Source of the DNA: Nocardiopsis flavescens
GTDB taxonomy: Bacteria > Actinomycetota > Actinomycetes > Streptosporangiales > Streptosporangiaceae
Assembly: GCF_900141985.1 (NCBI RefSeq)
Contig: NZ_FQZK01000013.1
Location: 62,001 to 126,000 of the forward strand
DNA length: 64,000 nt
Reading direction: 5' to 3'
The position numbers and the translations under genes were made by a program. Shown one piece after another: positions 8,095-15,608 of this stretch. Position 1 is the stretch's first letter. Every line of letters starts with the position of its first letter. Below the pieces are notes generated by a model that was not told the DNA's origin, searched no databases, and saw nothing but the letters and a program-made list of their open reading frames with translations.

Positions 8095-9387
8095 ATGACC
8101 CGTGCCGGTACCGAATTCGAGCTGACCGTCGACGACGTCGCCCACGGCGGGTGGTGCGTGGGGCGCCACAACGGGCAGGTGGTGTTCGTCCGCCACGCCC
8201 TGCCCGGCGAGCGGGTGCGGGTGCGGGTCACCGAGAGCACCAGCAACCTGCTGCGCGCCGACGCCGTCGAGGTCCTCACCGCCTCCCCCGACCGCGTCGA
8301 GGCCCCGTGCCGCTTCGCGGGGCCGGGCGCCTGCGGCGGCTGCGACTGGCAGCACGCGGCCCCCGAGGCCCAGCGGCGGCTCAAGGCGAAGGTGGTCGCC
8401 GACCAGCTGCGCCGGATCGCCGGGATCGAGCGCGAGGTCGTCGTCGAGGAGCTGCCCGGGACCCCCGGCGGCCTCGGCTGGCGCACCCGGGTGCGCTTCG
8501 CGGTGGACGCGGACGGCACGCCGGGCCTGCGCCGCCACCGCTCCCACGACATCGAGCCGGTGGACCGCTGCCTCATCGCCCACCCGGGCGTCACCGAGCT
8601 GGGCGTCACCGAGCTCCCCTGGCCGGGGGTGCGCGAGGTCGAGGCGGTGGCCGCCGCCGAGCGCGCCGACCGGGCCGTCGTGGTCACCCCCACCGGGGCC
8701 AAGCTGGGCACCCTGCCCGAGCTGAAGGCCTCCAGCGCCGTGCTGCGCCGCTTCAAGGGCGGCCGCGTCCAGCAGGTGCGGGGCCGGCGCGGGGTGCGCG
8801 AGATCGTCGGCGAGCGCGAGTTCCGGGTGGGCGCGGGCGGGTTCTGGCAGGTCCACCCGGCCGCCGCCCGGGTCTTCACCGAGGCGATCCTGGCGTCGCT
8901 GGCCCCCAAGCCGGGGGAGACCGCCCTGGACCTGTACTGCGGGTCGGGGCTGTTCACCGCGGCCCTGGCCGAGGCGGTCGGCCCCGAGGGGCGCGCGATG
9001 GGGGTGGAGAGCGGCAACGACGCCGTCCGGGACGCCCGCTACAACCTGCGCGACCTGGAGCACGTGCGGATCGAGCGGCACGACGTGGCCGCCCAGATGC
9101 GCGAGTGGGCCGACGTGCGCGCCGACGTGGTCGCCCTGGACCCGCCGCGCGCCGGTGCCGGCGCCGAGGTGGTCCGCTCGATCGCCGGAACCCGGCCGCG
9201 GGCCGTGGCCTACCTGTCGTGCGACCCGGCCACCCTGGCCCGCGACCTCGCAGAGTTCGACCGCGTCGGGTACCGGCTGGTGGACTTCCGGGCGTTCGAC
9301 GCCTTCCCGATGACCCACCACGTGGAGATGCTGGCGACGCTGGAGCCGGTCAACCCGGCCCGCCGCCACCGCGAGGCGCGCGACTAG
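8095..9387 (+). CDS. TrmA/RumA-type class I SAM-dependent RNA methyltransferase
   Basis: Predicted uridine-C5 methyltransferase for rRNA or tRNA, 430 residues. An N-terminal TRAM domain (about 1-60, ELTVDDVAHGGWCVGRHNG) is followed by candidate [4Fe-4S] ligands Cys72, Cys80, Cys83 and Cys159, a SAM-binding loop DLYCGSGLFTAALA near residue 280, the LDPPRAGAG motif and catalytic Cys376 in YLSCDPATLARD. ATG 8095 is chosen for its GGAGGA site and because it begins just before the TRAM domain. In many actinobacteria an APC permease gene lies between ceoBC and this gene; it is missing here. Exact target (m5U747/m5U1939 of 23S rRNA or other) not deducible. Confidence 0.9.
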   Translation: MTRAGTEFELTVDDVAHGGWCVGRHNGQVVFVRHALPGERVRVRVTESTSNLLRADAVEVLTASPDRVEAPCRFAGPGACGGCDWQHAAPEAQRRLKAKVVADQLRRIAGIEREVVVEELPGTPGGLGWRTRVRFAVDADGTPGLRRHRSHDIEPVDRCLIAHPGVTELGVTELPWPGVREVEAVAAAERADRAVVVTPTGAKLGTLPELKASSAVLRRFKGGRVQQVRGRRGVREIVGEREFRVGAGGFWQVHPAAARVFTEAILASLAPKPGETALDLYCGSGLFTAALAEAVGPEGRAMGVESGNDAVRDARYNLRDLEHVRIERHDVAAQMREWADVRADVVALDPPRAGAGAEVVRSIAGTRPRAVAYLSCDPATLARDLAEFDRVGYRLVDFRAFDAFPMTHHVEMLATLEPVNPARRHREARD

Positions 9388-9421
9388 CCGTACTGACGAT
9401 GGAGGTCGGTAACGCCCACCC

Positions 9422-9436
9422 CGCCTGACACAGGCG
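9422..9436 (+). terminator. Short stem-loop after the methyltransferase gene
   Basis: Six-base arms (9422-9427, 9431-9436) with a three-base loop, 34 bases after the stop. Weak candidate terminator. Confidence 0.3.
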
Positions 9437-9625
9437 AAGAGGGCCTCCGGTTACCGGTGTGGATCGCGACATCCACCACCGGACCGGCAGGCCCTCGATG
9501 CTCCACAGCACCCACGCCGAGGCCCGCCTCTCACCCGCGGGCCGCCGAACGCTTCCGGGCCGGCCCCACCACCGCCCGACGCCGGGCCGACCGCTACCGC
9601 GCCCCGGACGAGGCCGGGACGCGTT
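9437..9625 (+). pseudogene. Eroded N-terminal fragment of an IS481-type transposase
   Basis: ATG 9498 begins MLHSTHAEARLSPAGRR, which resembles the start of IS481-family transposases (MSHRNA.LTP.GRR). The reading then continues in a different frame as RAAERFRAGPTTARRRADRY, matching the family's helix-turn-helix block (AAERF.VS..TA.RW..RYR). So the piece has an internal deletion of roughly 15 codons plus a frameshift, and the catalytic DDE domain is gone. Just upstream an inverted repeat (arms 9439-9446 and 9489-9496) is probably part of the old element's leader or end. Identification rests on remembered family motifs, not on a search. Confidence 0.55.
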
Positions 9626-9875
9626 CCGGGCGGGCCCGGGGACGGGGCGGGACCGGCGCGGTCCCGCCCCGCCGGTGTCACAGGCCGGCGCACCGCCCCG
9701 CGGCCGCCGGCAGGGAGAGGGCGGTCAGGACCGCCGTGGTACTGCGCAGGGGGAAGGGCCCTTCCGGGTCGGGGGACCGGGGTGCCCGGAAGCGTACCGA
9801 CGTCCGTACCGGGCGAACCAGGGGTCGGACCATAGGTGCCCCCGATAACGCCCGGCGCGCGGGGCGGGCGGCGGG
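9626..9875. other. Non-coding gap after the IS remnant
   Basis: No supported gene. It contains an inverted repeat with 8-bp arms (9761-9768, 9785-9792). Short open frames here have low-complexity translations. The right end holds the DUF427 promoter. Confidence 0.4.
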
Positions 9876-9881
9876 TAGTCT
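9876..9881 (+). promoter_or_regulatory. -10 element for the DUF427 gene
   Basis: TAGTCT 23 bases before ATG 9905. A GAGGGAGGA ribosome-binding site (9891-9899) lies between, so this gene has a short leader and normal ribosome binding. Confidence 0.4.
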
Positions 9882-9904
9882 CGGCGGCGAGAGGGAGGAC
9901 CACC

Positions 9905-10279
9905 ATGACCGGACAGGGCAGGGTCCCCGGACCCGACCACCCCATCACCATCGAACCCACCGGCGCGCGCGTGGTCGCGCGGGTCGGCGGACGCGTCGTC
10001 GCCGACACCGGCGCCGCGCTCACCCTGCGGGAGGCGTCCTACCCGCCGGTGCAGTACGTCCCGCTGTCCGACGTGGACCCGGCTCTGCTGAGCCCCACGC
10101 CGACCACCACGTACTGCCCGTACAAGGGCACCGCCACCTACCGCACGCTCACCGTCGACGGCGCCGAGCTGGTCGACGCCCTGTGGGTCTACGAGGACCC
10201 CTACCCGGCGGTCGCGCGGATCGCGGGCCACGCGGCCTTCTATCCCGACAAGGTCGAGGTCGCCGTCGAGCCCTCCTGA
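9905..10279 (+). CDS. DUF427 domain protein
   Basis: Small soluble protein (124 residues) of the DUF427 family, an all-beta cupin-like fold of unknown function common in actinobacteria. Family features: HPITIEPTGARVVARVGGRVVADT at the start of the domain, EASYPPVQYVP in the middle, and the conserved TYCPYKGTATY segment with W and Y residues (VYEDPYPA) near the end. Strong GAGGGAGGA site. Stands alone, convergent with the exporter gene, with a perfect hairpin between them. Confidence 0.88.
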   Translation: MTGQGRVPGPDHPITIEPTGARVVARVGGRVVADTGAALTLREASYPPVQYVPLSDVDPALLSPTPTTTYCPYKGTATYRTLTVDGAELVDALWVYEDPYPAVARIAGHAAFYPDKVEVAVEPS

Positions 10280-10314
10280 CCCGCCGGGGCGGCGGGGCGC
10301 TGCCGACGCGCCGC

Positions 10315-10341
10315 ACGGCGGGGTGCCGGGCACCCCGCCGT
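10315..10341. terminator. Bidirectional stem-loop between DUF427 gene and EamA gene
   Basis: A 27-base near-perfect palindrome: 13-base arms around a single central base (realistically a 10-bp stem with a seven-base loop), between convergent stops. Confidence 0.65.
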
Positions 10342-10357
10342 ACGTGCGCCCGCCGGG

Positions 10358-11275
10358 TCAGCGGCTGCGGGGGGAGGGGGCGCGCAGCACCGCCAGGCCC
10401 AGGACCAGCACCGCCAGGCCCGTCCAGGAGGCCGGGCCCAGGCGCTCGTGCAGGACCAGCACGCCCAGCAGGGCGGCGACCGCCGGCTCGGCCAGGGTGA
10501 GGGTTGTGGCCGCGACGGCCGGGGTGTGCCGCAGGCCCTGCCCGAACAGGCGGTAGGCGAGGAAGACGGTGAACACCGCCAGGTACAGGGCCACCGCGGC
10601 CCCGCCCGGGGTGGCCAGCCAGCCCGCGCCCAGCGCGGCGACCACCGGCAGCGCGAGCAGCCCGCCGCCCAGGAACAGGGCGCCCATCACCGCGGACGAC
10701 GGGTGGCCGCGCCGGATGAGGCGCTCGGCGACCAGCGCGTAGGCGGAGTAGGAGAACCCCGCGGCGAGCGCGGCCAGCACCCCCAGCGGGCGCACCGGGT
10801 CGGTGCCCCCGTCCTCCGAGCCCAGGACCAGCACCGCGCAGCCGGTGACGGCGGCGGCGGTGGCGAGGGCCCAGCGCGGGTCGGGCCGCCTCCGGTCCGT
10901 CCACCAGGCCAGCAGCCCGGAGAACACCGGTGCGGAGCCCAGGGTGATCACGGTGGCCACGGCCACCCCGGCCTCGGCGACGGCCGGGTAGAAGGCCAGC
11001 GGGTACCCGGCCACCGCCACGGCGCCCAGGGCGAGGGTCCGGCGGGTGGCGCGGTCGCCGCGGGCGATGAGCGCGCGGGCCCCGCGGCCGGTCAGGAACA
11101 GCAGGAACCCGCCCAGGACGAGCCCGGCGGCGCCCACCGCGGCGGCGGGCGCGTGGGAGGCGCCCAGGGTGGCGGCGGTCCCGGTGGTGCCCCACAGGAC
11201 GGCCGCGGCCAGGATCGGCAGCGGGCCTCGGAGCAGGGCGAGGGCGGGCGCGGCGGGGGAAAGGTCGTGCGACAC
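10358..11275 (-). CDS. EamA/RhtA-type drug/metabolite exporter (DMT superfamily)
   Basis: Integral membrane transporter of 305 residues with about ten helices in two EamA repeats (about 20-150 and 165-300). Repeat one begins PILAAAVLWGTTGTAATLG, the usual EamA opening; repeat two includes AALAAGFSYSAYALVAERLI. Members export amino acids, nucleosides or drugs by proton exchange; substrate unknown. I chose GTG 11275 (VSHDLSP) with a GGAGAG site nine bases upstream; the frame stays open to an ATG at 11326. Upstream lies a possible 15-codon leader peptide rich in Thr, His and Trp, which suggests attenuation by amino-acid supply. Confidence 0.85.
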   Translation of the reverse strand: MSHDLSPAAPALALLRGPLPILAAAVLWGTTGTAATLGASHAPAAAVGAAGLVLGGFLLFLTGRGARALIARGDRATRRTLALGAVAVAGYPLAFYPAVAEAGVAVATVITLGSAPVFSGLLAWWTDRRRPDPRWALATAAAVTGCAVLVLGSEDGGTDPVRPLGVLAALAAGFSYSAYALVAERLIRRGHPSSAVMGALFLGGGLLALPVVAALGAGWLATPGGAAVALYLAVFTVFLAYRLFGQGLRHTPAVAATTLTLAEPAVAALLGVLVLHERLGPASWTGLAVLVLGLAVLRAPSPRSR

Positions 11276-11334
11276 GGTCGTGTTCTCTCCGTCATCGTGC
11301 GTCGGGGACGTCCGGTGCGGGCGCACGACGGCGG

Positions 11335-11361
11335 CCGACCGCCCGCTCGCGCGGCGGTCGG
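11335..11361 (-). promoter_or_regulatory. Stem-loop between leader peptide and EamA gene
   Basis: Nine-base perfect arms (11335-11343, 11353-11361) and a nine-base loop, 34 bases after the leader-peptide stop and about 60 bases before the exporter start. Placed as an attenuator would be, but with no T-run. Confidence 0.3.
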
Positions 11362-11394
11362 GGCTCGCCCGGCTCGGGAGTGCGGTGCGCCCGG

Positions 11395-11442
11395 TCAGGC
11401 GCGCGGAGGCGGCAGCACGACGTGCCAGTGCGTGTTCTTCAC
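11395..11442 (-). CDS. Possible 15-residue leader peptide upstream of the EamA exporter
   Basis: GTG 11442 opens VKNTHWHVVLPPPRA then TGA. A TAGGCT hexamer (11450-11455 on this strand) ends seven bases before it, so a leaderless leader-peptide transcript is plausible. The run Thr-His-Trp-His is the type of amino-acid stretch used in attenuation leaders; the peptide is followed by a hairpin and then by an amino-acid-type exporter. All of this is inference from layout. Confidence 0.4.
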   Translation of the reverse strand: MKNTHWHVVLPPPRA

Positions 11443-11501
11443 ACGGCGCAGCCTAGTGCAGCAGGGCCGGAGGGCCTCTTCCGGGGCGGGGGCACGCGGG
11501 C

Positions 11502-11507
11502 TAGTCT
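11502..11507 (+). promoter_or_regulatory. -10 element for leaderless phosphatase gene
   Basis: TAGTCT, six bases, then ATG 11514. No ribosome-binding site. Confidence 0.5.
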
Positions 11508-11513
11508 CGCGGG

Positions 11514-11945
11514 ATGACCACAGCCTGGAACCCCGACGCCGCGGGCGTCCTGCGCCTGCCCTCGGGCCGCCTGGTCCGGGGCCGCCCGCTCGCCCGGCCC
11601 GTCCCGGAGGGACCCGGGCCGGACCTGGGCGTGTACCTGCTGGGCAGGACCCCGCCACCGGTCCCCTGGGAGTCCCGCTGGGTGCGCTGGTCCGACTTCC
11701 GGCTGCCGGCCGACCCCGCGGCCATGGCCCGGGAACTGGCCGGGGCGCTGGAGCGCGCGGGGCAGGAGCGGGTGGAGTTCGCCTGCCTGGGCGGCCGGGG
11801 CCGCACCGGGACCGCGCTGTCCTGCCTCGCCGTCCTGGACGGGGTGCCCGCCGCCGAGGCCGTCGCCTACGTGCGCGAGCACTACTCCCCGCACGCCGTC
11901 GAGACCCGGCGCCAGGAGCGCTTCGTCGCGGACTTCGCCCCGTAG
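11514..11945 (+). CDS. Protein-tyrosine-phosphatase-like protein
   Basis: Small cytosolic protein (143 residues) with a Cys-x5-Arg phosphatase loop, Cys91 to Arg97, inside ACLGGRGRTGTALSCLAVL. The helix after the loop and the later EAVAYVREHYSP segment (where PTPs have a conserved Arg/Gln region) fit a compact dual-specificity-type phosphatase. The residue before the Cys is Ala instead of the usual His, and the general-acid Asp is probably the WSDFRLP Asp near residue 61. Substrate unknown. Leaderless start. Convergent with the LPVTG protein gene. Confidence 0.75.
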   Translation: MTTAWNPDAAGVLRLPSGRLVRGRPLARPVPEGPGPDLGVYLLGRTPPPVPWESRWVRWSDFRLPADPAAMARELAGALERAGQERVEFACLGGRGRTGTALSCLAVLDGVPAAEAVAYVREHYSPHAVETRRQERFVADFAP

Positions 11946-11957
11946 GGCGGGCGGTCC

Positions 11958-11988
11958 CCGGCCGGTGCCGGAGCGCCGGGCCGGCCGG
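11958..11988. terminator. GC-rich inverted repeat between convergent genes
   Basis: Two copies of an 8-base self-complementary CCGGCCGG motif (11958-11965 and 11981-11988) can pair across 15 bases, directly before the minus-strand stop codon. Confidence 0.4.
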
Positions 11989-13023
11989 TCAGGCCGGGCC
12001 GTCGGGGCCGTTTCCACCGCCGCCGCGGGAGCGGTGCCGGGCCAGGTGGAGGGCGACCGCGCCGCCGCCGACCGCCACCAGGCCCGCGGTGACCAGCCCG
12101 GCCAGCGCCGCGCCGGTCACGGGCAGCCCGCCCGTGCCCCCGTCCCCGCCGTCGTCGGCGGCCGGGGCGGCGGTCGGCGAGGGCTCCTCCGACCGCGCGG
12201 GCGGTTCGGTCCCCGGCCGCGGCGACTCCTCCCCGGGCGCCGGCGTCCCGGCTCCGGGGGATTCCTCCCGCGTCGGGCTCGGGCCGTCCGTCGGCCCGCC
12301 CCGCTCCCCGGGTTCCGCGGTGGCCGGGGCGTTCCCGCCGCCGTCGGAGGGGCACTCCACCGACACCGCCGCCACCGTCAGGTCGAACAGCTCGGCGCCG
12401 TCGGCGGTCGCGGTGACGGAGGTGTACATCCGCCCCTGCCCGGTGTCGTCCTCCCCGGGGGCGTGATCGGTCACCTCGACCTCGGCGGTGCGCCCGTCGG
12501 GCAGCCCGACCTCGGTCTCGGCCGTGCCGCCGGACGGGGTCAGCGGGGTCCCGAACACGGTGACGACCCGTTCCTCGTCCGGCCCGGCCTCCCAGTCGAG
12601 GTTCCCGGAGAAGTCGCAGGTGAGGGAGTTGCGCAGCGGTCCGATCTCCACGGCGGGAGTGTCGGTCCCGGGCAGTTCCAGGGTGAGGCCGCCCAGCTCG
12701 GCGACGGCCTCGGCCCGCCCGCCGTCCCGGGCGGTGGTGTTGACCGTCGCCTCGGTCGGGCCCACCGCGGAGACGGGTTCGAGCAGCCCGCCCGGGTCGC
12801 TGGCGGTGTCGGCCCGGAGCCGTTCGCCGCCCACCTCGGAGCTGACGTAGACGGTGCCCCACAGCCCCTCGGTCCCCCCTGCGTCGGGGGCCACGGCCAG
12901 GCCGACCAGGGTGGCGCCGGCGGTCGCCGGGAACACCGGCGCGGCGAGGGCGGGTACGGTCGGCGCGGGCCCGGCGGCCAGCCCCAGGGCGGCCGCGCAG
13001 GCGGCGGTACGGCGAAGACTCAA
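11989..13023 (-). CDS. Secreted, LPXTG-anchored surface protein
   Basis: A 344-residue protein with a cleavable signal peptide (residues about 1-28, LRRTAACAAALGLAAGPAP...), a beta-rich ectodomain to about residue 220, a Pro/Glu/Thr-rich linker and a sorting signal LPVTG at residues 300-304, then a hydrophobic helix and a basic tail RHRSRGG. So it should be exported and covalently attached to the wall by sortase. The ectodomain resembles actinobacterial choice-of-anchor proteins only in general character; I cannot name its function. The start is TTG 13023, chosen because GAGGTGGG lies seven bases before it and no ATG or GTG is near. A TAGACT hexamer on this strand at 13081-13086 may be its -10. 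Confidence 0.8.
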   Translation of the reverse strand: MSLRRTAACAAALGLAAGPAPTVPALAAPVFPATAGATLVGLAVAPDAGGTEGLWGTVYVSSEVGGERLRADTASDPGGLLEPVSAVGPTEATVNTTARDGGRAEAVAELGGLTLELPGTDTPAVEIGPLRNSLTCDFSGNLDWEAGPDEERVVTVFGTPLTPSGGTAETEVGLPDGRTAEVEVTDHAPGEDDTGQGRMYTSVTATADGAELFDLTVAAVSVECPSDGGGNAPATAEPGERGGPTDGPSPTREESPGAGTPAPGEESPRPGTEPPARSEEPSPTAAPAADDGGDGGTGGLPVTGAALAGLVTAGLVAVGGGAVALHLARHRSRGGGGNGPDGPA

Positions 13024-13123
13024 CGGATGCCCACCTCGCGAGAGACCCGGCGCGCGGCCGGGGAAGCACGGATGACCGCGAGTCTAGATTTCGCCCGGCA
13101 AAGCCAGGGGAAAGCGCGCCCCG

Positions 13124-13148
13124 GCCCGGGGGGCGGCGTCCCCCGGGC
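13124..13148 (-). terminator. Stem-loop after the sigma/ABC operon
   Basis: Perfect nine-base arms (13124-13132, 13140-13148), seven-base loop, just beyond the permease stop codon on the minus strand. Confidence 0.55.
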
Positions 13149-13155
13149 GCGGGCG

Positions 13156-14721
13156 TCAGGGGGACACCGGGCACAGCGGCAGGGAGGGGTTCCAGGTCTC
13201 GTACATGCCCGCGTTCATGTCGGAGAACACCGAGTCCCACTCGGGGGCGCCGGCGATCCGCGTCTGGTCCGCGGGCACCCGCACGTCCAGCAGCGCGGCC
13301 AGCTCCAGGGTGTCCATCCGGCCGGACGAGATCTCCTCCCAGTGCTCCTCCAGGACCGCGCGCACCCGGTCCGGGGGCACGGCGACGATCTCCCGGCCCA
13401 GGGCCAGGTCGGCGGGGGAGGGAGCCATGTCCGTCATGGCGGTCGCCACGGCGTCGGTCCGCATGAAGCGGTCGTGGGGGATGTGGGAGGACACGACGCG
13501 GTCCACCACCCACACGACCGCGGCGGACCGCGCCTGGCCGGTGCCGCGGCAGTCGTCCATCCCGTGGGGCGAGGGCGCCCCGGCGGACATCCCCAGCGTC
13601 TTGCGGGCGAACGTCGCGTAGAGGTAGGACTGCCAGGGCTGCAGCGACGGGTCCATGTAGTCGCTGACGACGACGGCGGGTCCGGACACCTCGAAGGCGC
13701 GGGAGAACCAGGACGCGTCCTGCCACACCACCGGAGCGTTCGCCCGCGCCCGCCCGGGCAGCTCCTCCAGGACCGGGGACAGGGTGGCGTGCCAGGAGGG
13801 CACCCACGAGTCGTAGCCGGGCAGCGGACAGTAGTCCACCCCCTCGATCTCCCGGCAGGGCCAGGGGCCGTCCACCCCGTGGATCTCGTCGTCGCCGTAC
13901 GTCCTGGGCCGGCCCGCCGCGTCGGGCCACACGGTCCTGTTGCCGTGGACGGCGACCCCCACCGCCCCCGAGGCCAGTACGGCCGCGGTGACCGCCGAGG
14001 CGATCAGGACACGTCGCACGCGGTGCCGCGCGCCCACGACGAGCGCCACGAGCGCGGCCAGCGCCAGCGAGGTGTACACCAGCGAGTACACGCCCACCCC
14101 GGCCAGCGACACCGAGAAGTCGGGGAAGGGGCTGACCGCCTGCTGGAGAGCCGTGCTCGCCCGCGACACGGCGCTGTTGAGCCGCTCCGACAACAGGATG
14201 CCGTTGTAGACCAGGTACAGGGGCAGGCAGAGCGCGAGCATGACCAGCGGCAGGTACGACCGGGTCCACAGGACCAGGAGCATCGCCCCGAACGGCCCGG
14301 CCGCCGCCACCAGGAAGGGCACCGGGAGCGCGTACGGGTTGACGATACCGGCGGGCGGCAGCGGTCCGGCGGTCAGCCACAGCCACGCCGCCAGCCCGCC
14401 CAGGACCGCCCAGAGCAGCGGCACCGCGGCCAGGGCCAGGGCCAGGACCCTGCCGGTCCGGCCCAGCGGGGTCGTGGAGACCACCGGGTGGCGGGCCTCG
14501 CGCACGGCGGAGGGGGTGACGGCCCCGAACCCGATCGCGGCGATGAGCAGGCCCGCCGAGGTCAGGTCGGCGTACCAGGTGTCCACCGACTGCCCGGGGA
14601 AGGGCCCCGCCCACCCGAAGTACGCCATGAACAGCGCCGTGCCGGGCAGCAGGAACGGCCCGCGCAGCAACCGGAGCATGTTGAACAGGGTCAGCCGGGC
14701 GAAGGTGGCGGTGCGTCTCAC
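13156..14721 (-). CDS. ABC transporter permease-like membrane protein (last gene of sigma operon)
   Basis: A 521-residue membrane protein. The first half has six or so helices (e.g. TSAGLLIAAIGFGAVTPSAV, VLALALAAVPLLWAVLGGLA, MLLVLWTRSYLPLVMLAL, SLALAALVALVVGARH) as in ABC-2-type permeases; a further helix near residue 240 is followed by about 260 residues of probably extracytoplasmic sequence with Cys pairs (GPWPCREIEGVDYCPLPGY). The extra domain is not recognised. The GTG start overlaps the ATPase stop codon (GTGA), so the two are translationally coupled and the pair should form a transporter. Substrate and direction unknown. Confidence 0.75.
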   Translation of the reverse strand: MRRTATFARLTLFNMLRLLRGPFLLPGTALFMAYFGWAGPFPGQSVDTWYADLTSAGLLIAAIGFGAVTPSAVREARHPVVSTTPLGRTGRVLALALAAVPLLWAVLGGLAAWLWLTAGPLPPAGIVNPYALPVPFLVAAAGPFGAMLLVLWTRSYLPLVMLALCLPLYLVYNGILLSERLNSAVSRASTALQQAVSPFPDFSVSLAGVGVYSLVYTSLALAALVALVVGARHRVRRVLIASAVTAAVLASGAVGVAVHGNRTVWPDAAGRPRTYGDDEIHGVDGPWPCREIEGVDYCPLPGYDSWVPSWHATLSPVLEELPGRARANAPVVWQDASWFSRAFEVSGPAVVVSDYMDPSLQPWQSYLYATFARKTLGMSAGAPSPHGMDDCRGTGQARSAAVVWVVDRVVSSHIPHDRFMRTDAVATAMTDMAPSPADLALGREIVAVPPDRVRAVLEEHWEEISSGRMDTLELAALLDVRVPADQTRIAGAPEWDSVFSDMNAGMYETWNPSLPLCPVSP

Positions 14722-15608
14722 CGCGCCGCCTCCGACTCCCCGGACAGGCCGACGAGCAGCAGGTAGGCGTCCTCCAGGGTGGGCTCCACCGGGACGAACC
14801 CCGCTCCGGGGGCCGACGCCGCCTCCGGGGTCAGGACCCGGTGGCGCCCGTCGGGCAGCCGCCAGGAGGTCAGGCCGGTGCCCGGGTCGCCCGGGCCCTC
14901 CCACACCCGCCCGCGGGCGCGCGCCAGCAGGGCGCCGGGCGGGCCGTCGAACACGACCCGGCCCCGGTCCAGGCAGACGATCTGCCCGCACAGCGCGGCC
15001 ACGTCCTCGATCTGGTGGGTGGACAGCACCACGGTGCTCTCCACGGCCAGCCGGGAGACCAGGTTGCGGAACCGGATGCGCTGCTCGGGGTCCAGCCCCA
15101 CCGTCGGCTCGTCCAGCAGCAGCAGCGCCGGGTCGCCCATGAGCGCCGAGGCCAGCGCTAGGCGCTGGCGCATGCCGCCCGACAGGCGGCGCACCCGGCT
15201 GTGCCTGCGGTCGTAGAGCCCGACCTGGAGCAGCACGCGGCGCACCTCGTCGTGCCGGGCCCGGCGCCCGCCCAGCTCCTTGAGCACGGCCATGTAGTCG
15301 AGCAGGGCGAACGCCGTGAAGTACGGGTAGAAGTCGGGGTTCTGCGGCAGGTAGCCCAGCCGCCGCCGGATGTCGGTGCGCTCGGCCGCCCGGGAGGGGT
15401 CCAGCCCGAGCAGGCGCACCTCGCCGCCGGTGGCGTCCAGGTCGGTGGCCAGGCAGCGCATCAGGGTGGTCTTCCCGGCGCCGTTGCGGCCCAGCAGGCC
15501 GGTCACCCCCGGGCCCAGGTCCAGGTCCACCCCGTCCAGGGCGGTCCGGGTGCCGTACCTGCGGGTGACGCCGCGCAGGCGCACGCGGCCGGTGAGGACG
15601 GCGGTCAT
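14718..15608 (-). CDS. ABC transporter ATP-binding protein
   Basis: Cytosolic ATPase of an ABC-2-type exporter, 296 residues. Walker A GLLGRNGAGKTT near residue 37, signature RRLSGGMRQRLALASAL, Walker B LLLLDEPTVGLDP and switch His in LSTHQIEDV are all intact. The C-terminal 80 residues form an extra regulatory tail common in DrrA-like proteins. The ATG overlaps the stop of the zinc-finger membrane gene (ATGA) and its own stop overlaps the permease start. Confidence 0.92.
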   Translation of the reverse strand: MTAVLTGRVRLRGVTRRYGTRTALDGVDLDLGPGVTGLLGRNGAGKTTLMRCLATDLDATGGEVRLLGLDPSRAAERTDIRRRLGYLPQNPDFYPYFTAFALLDYMAVLKELGGRRARHDEVRRVLLQVGLYDRRHSRVRRLSGGMRQRLALASALMGDPALLLLDEPTVGLDPEQRIRFRNLVSRLAVESTVVLSTHQIEDVAALCGQIVCLDRGRVVFDGPPGALLARARGRVWEGPGDPGTGLTSWRLPDGRHRVLTPEAASAPGAGFVPVEPTLEDAYLLLVGLSGESEAAR

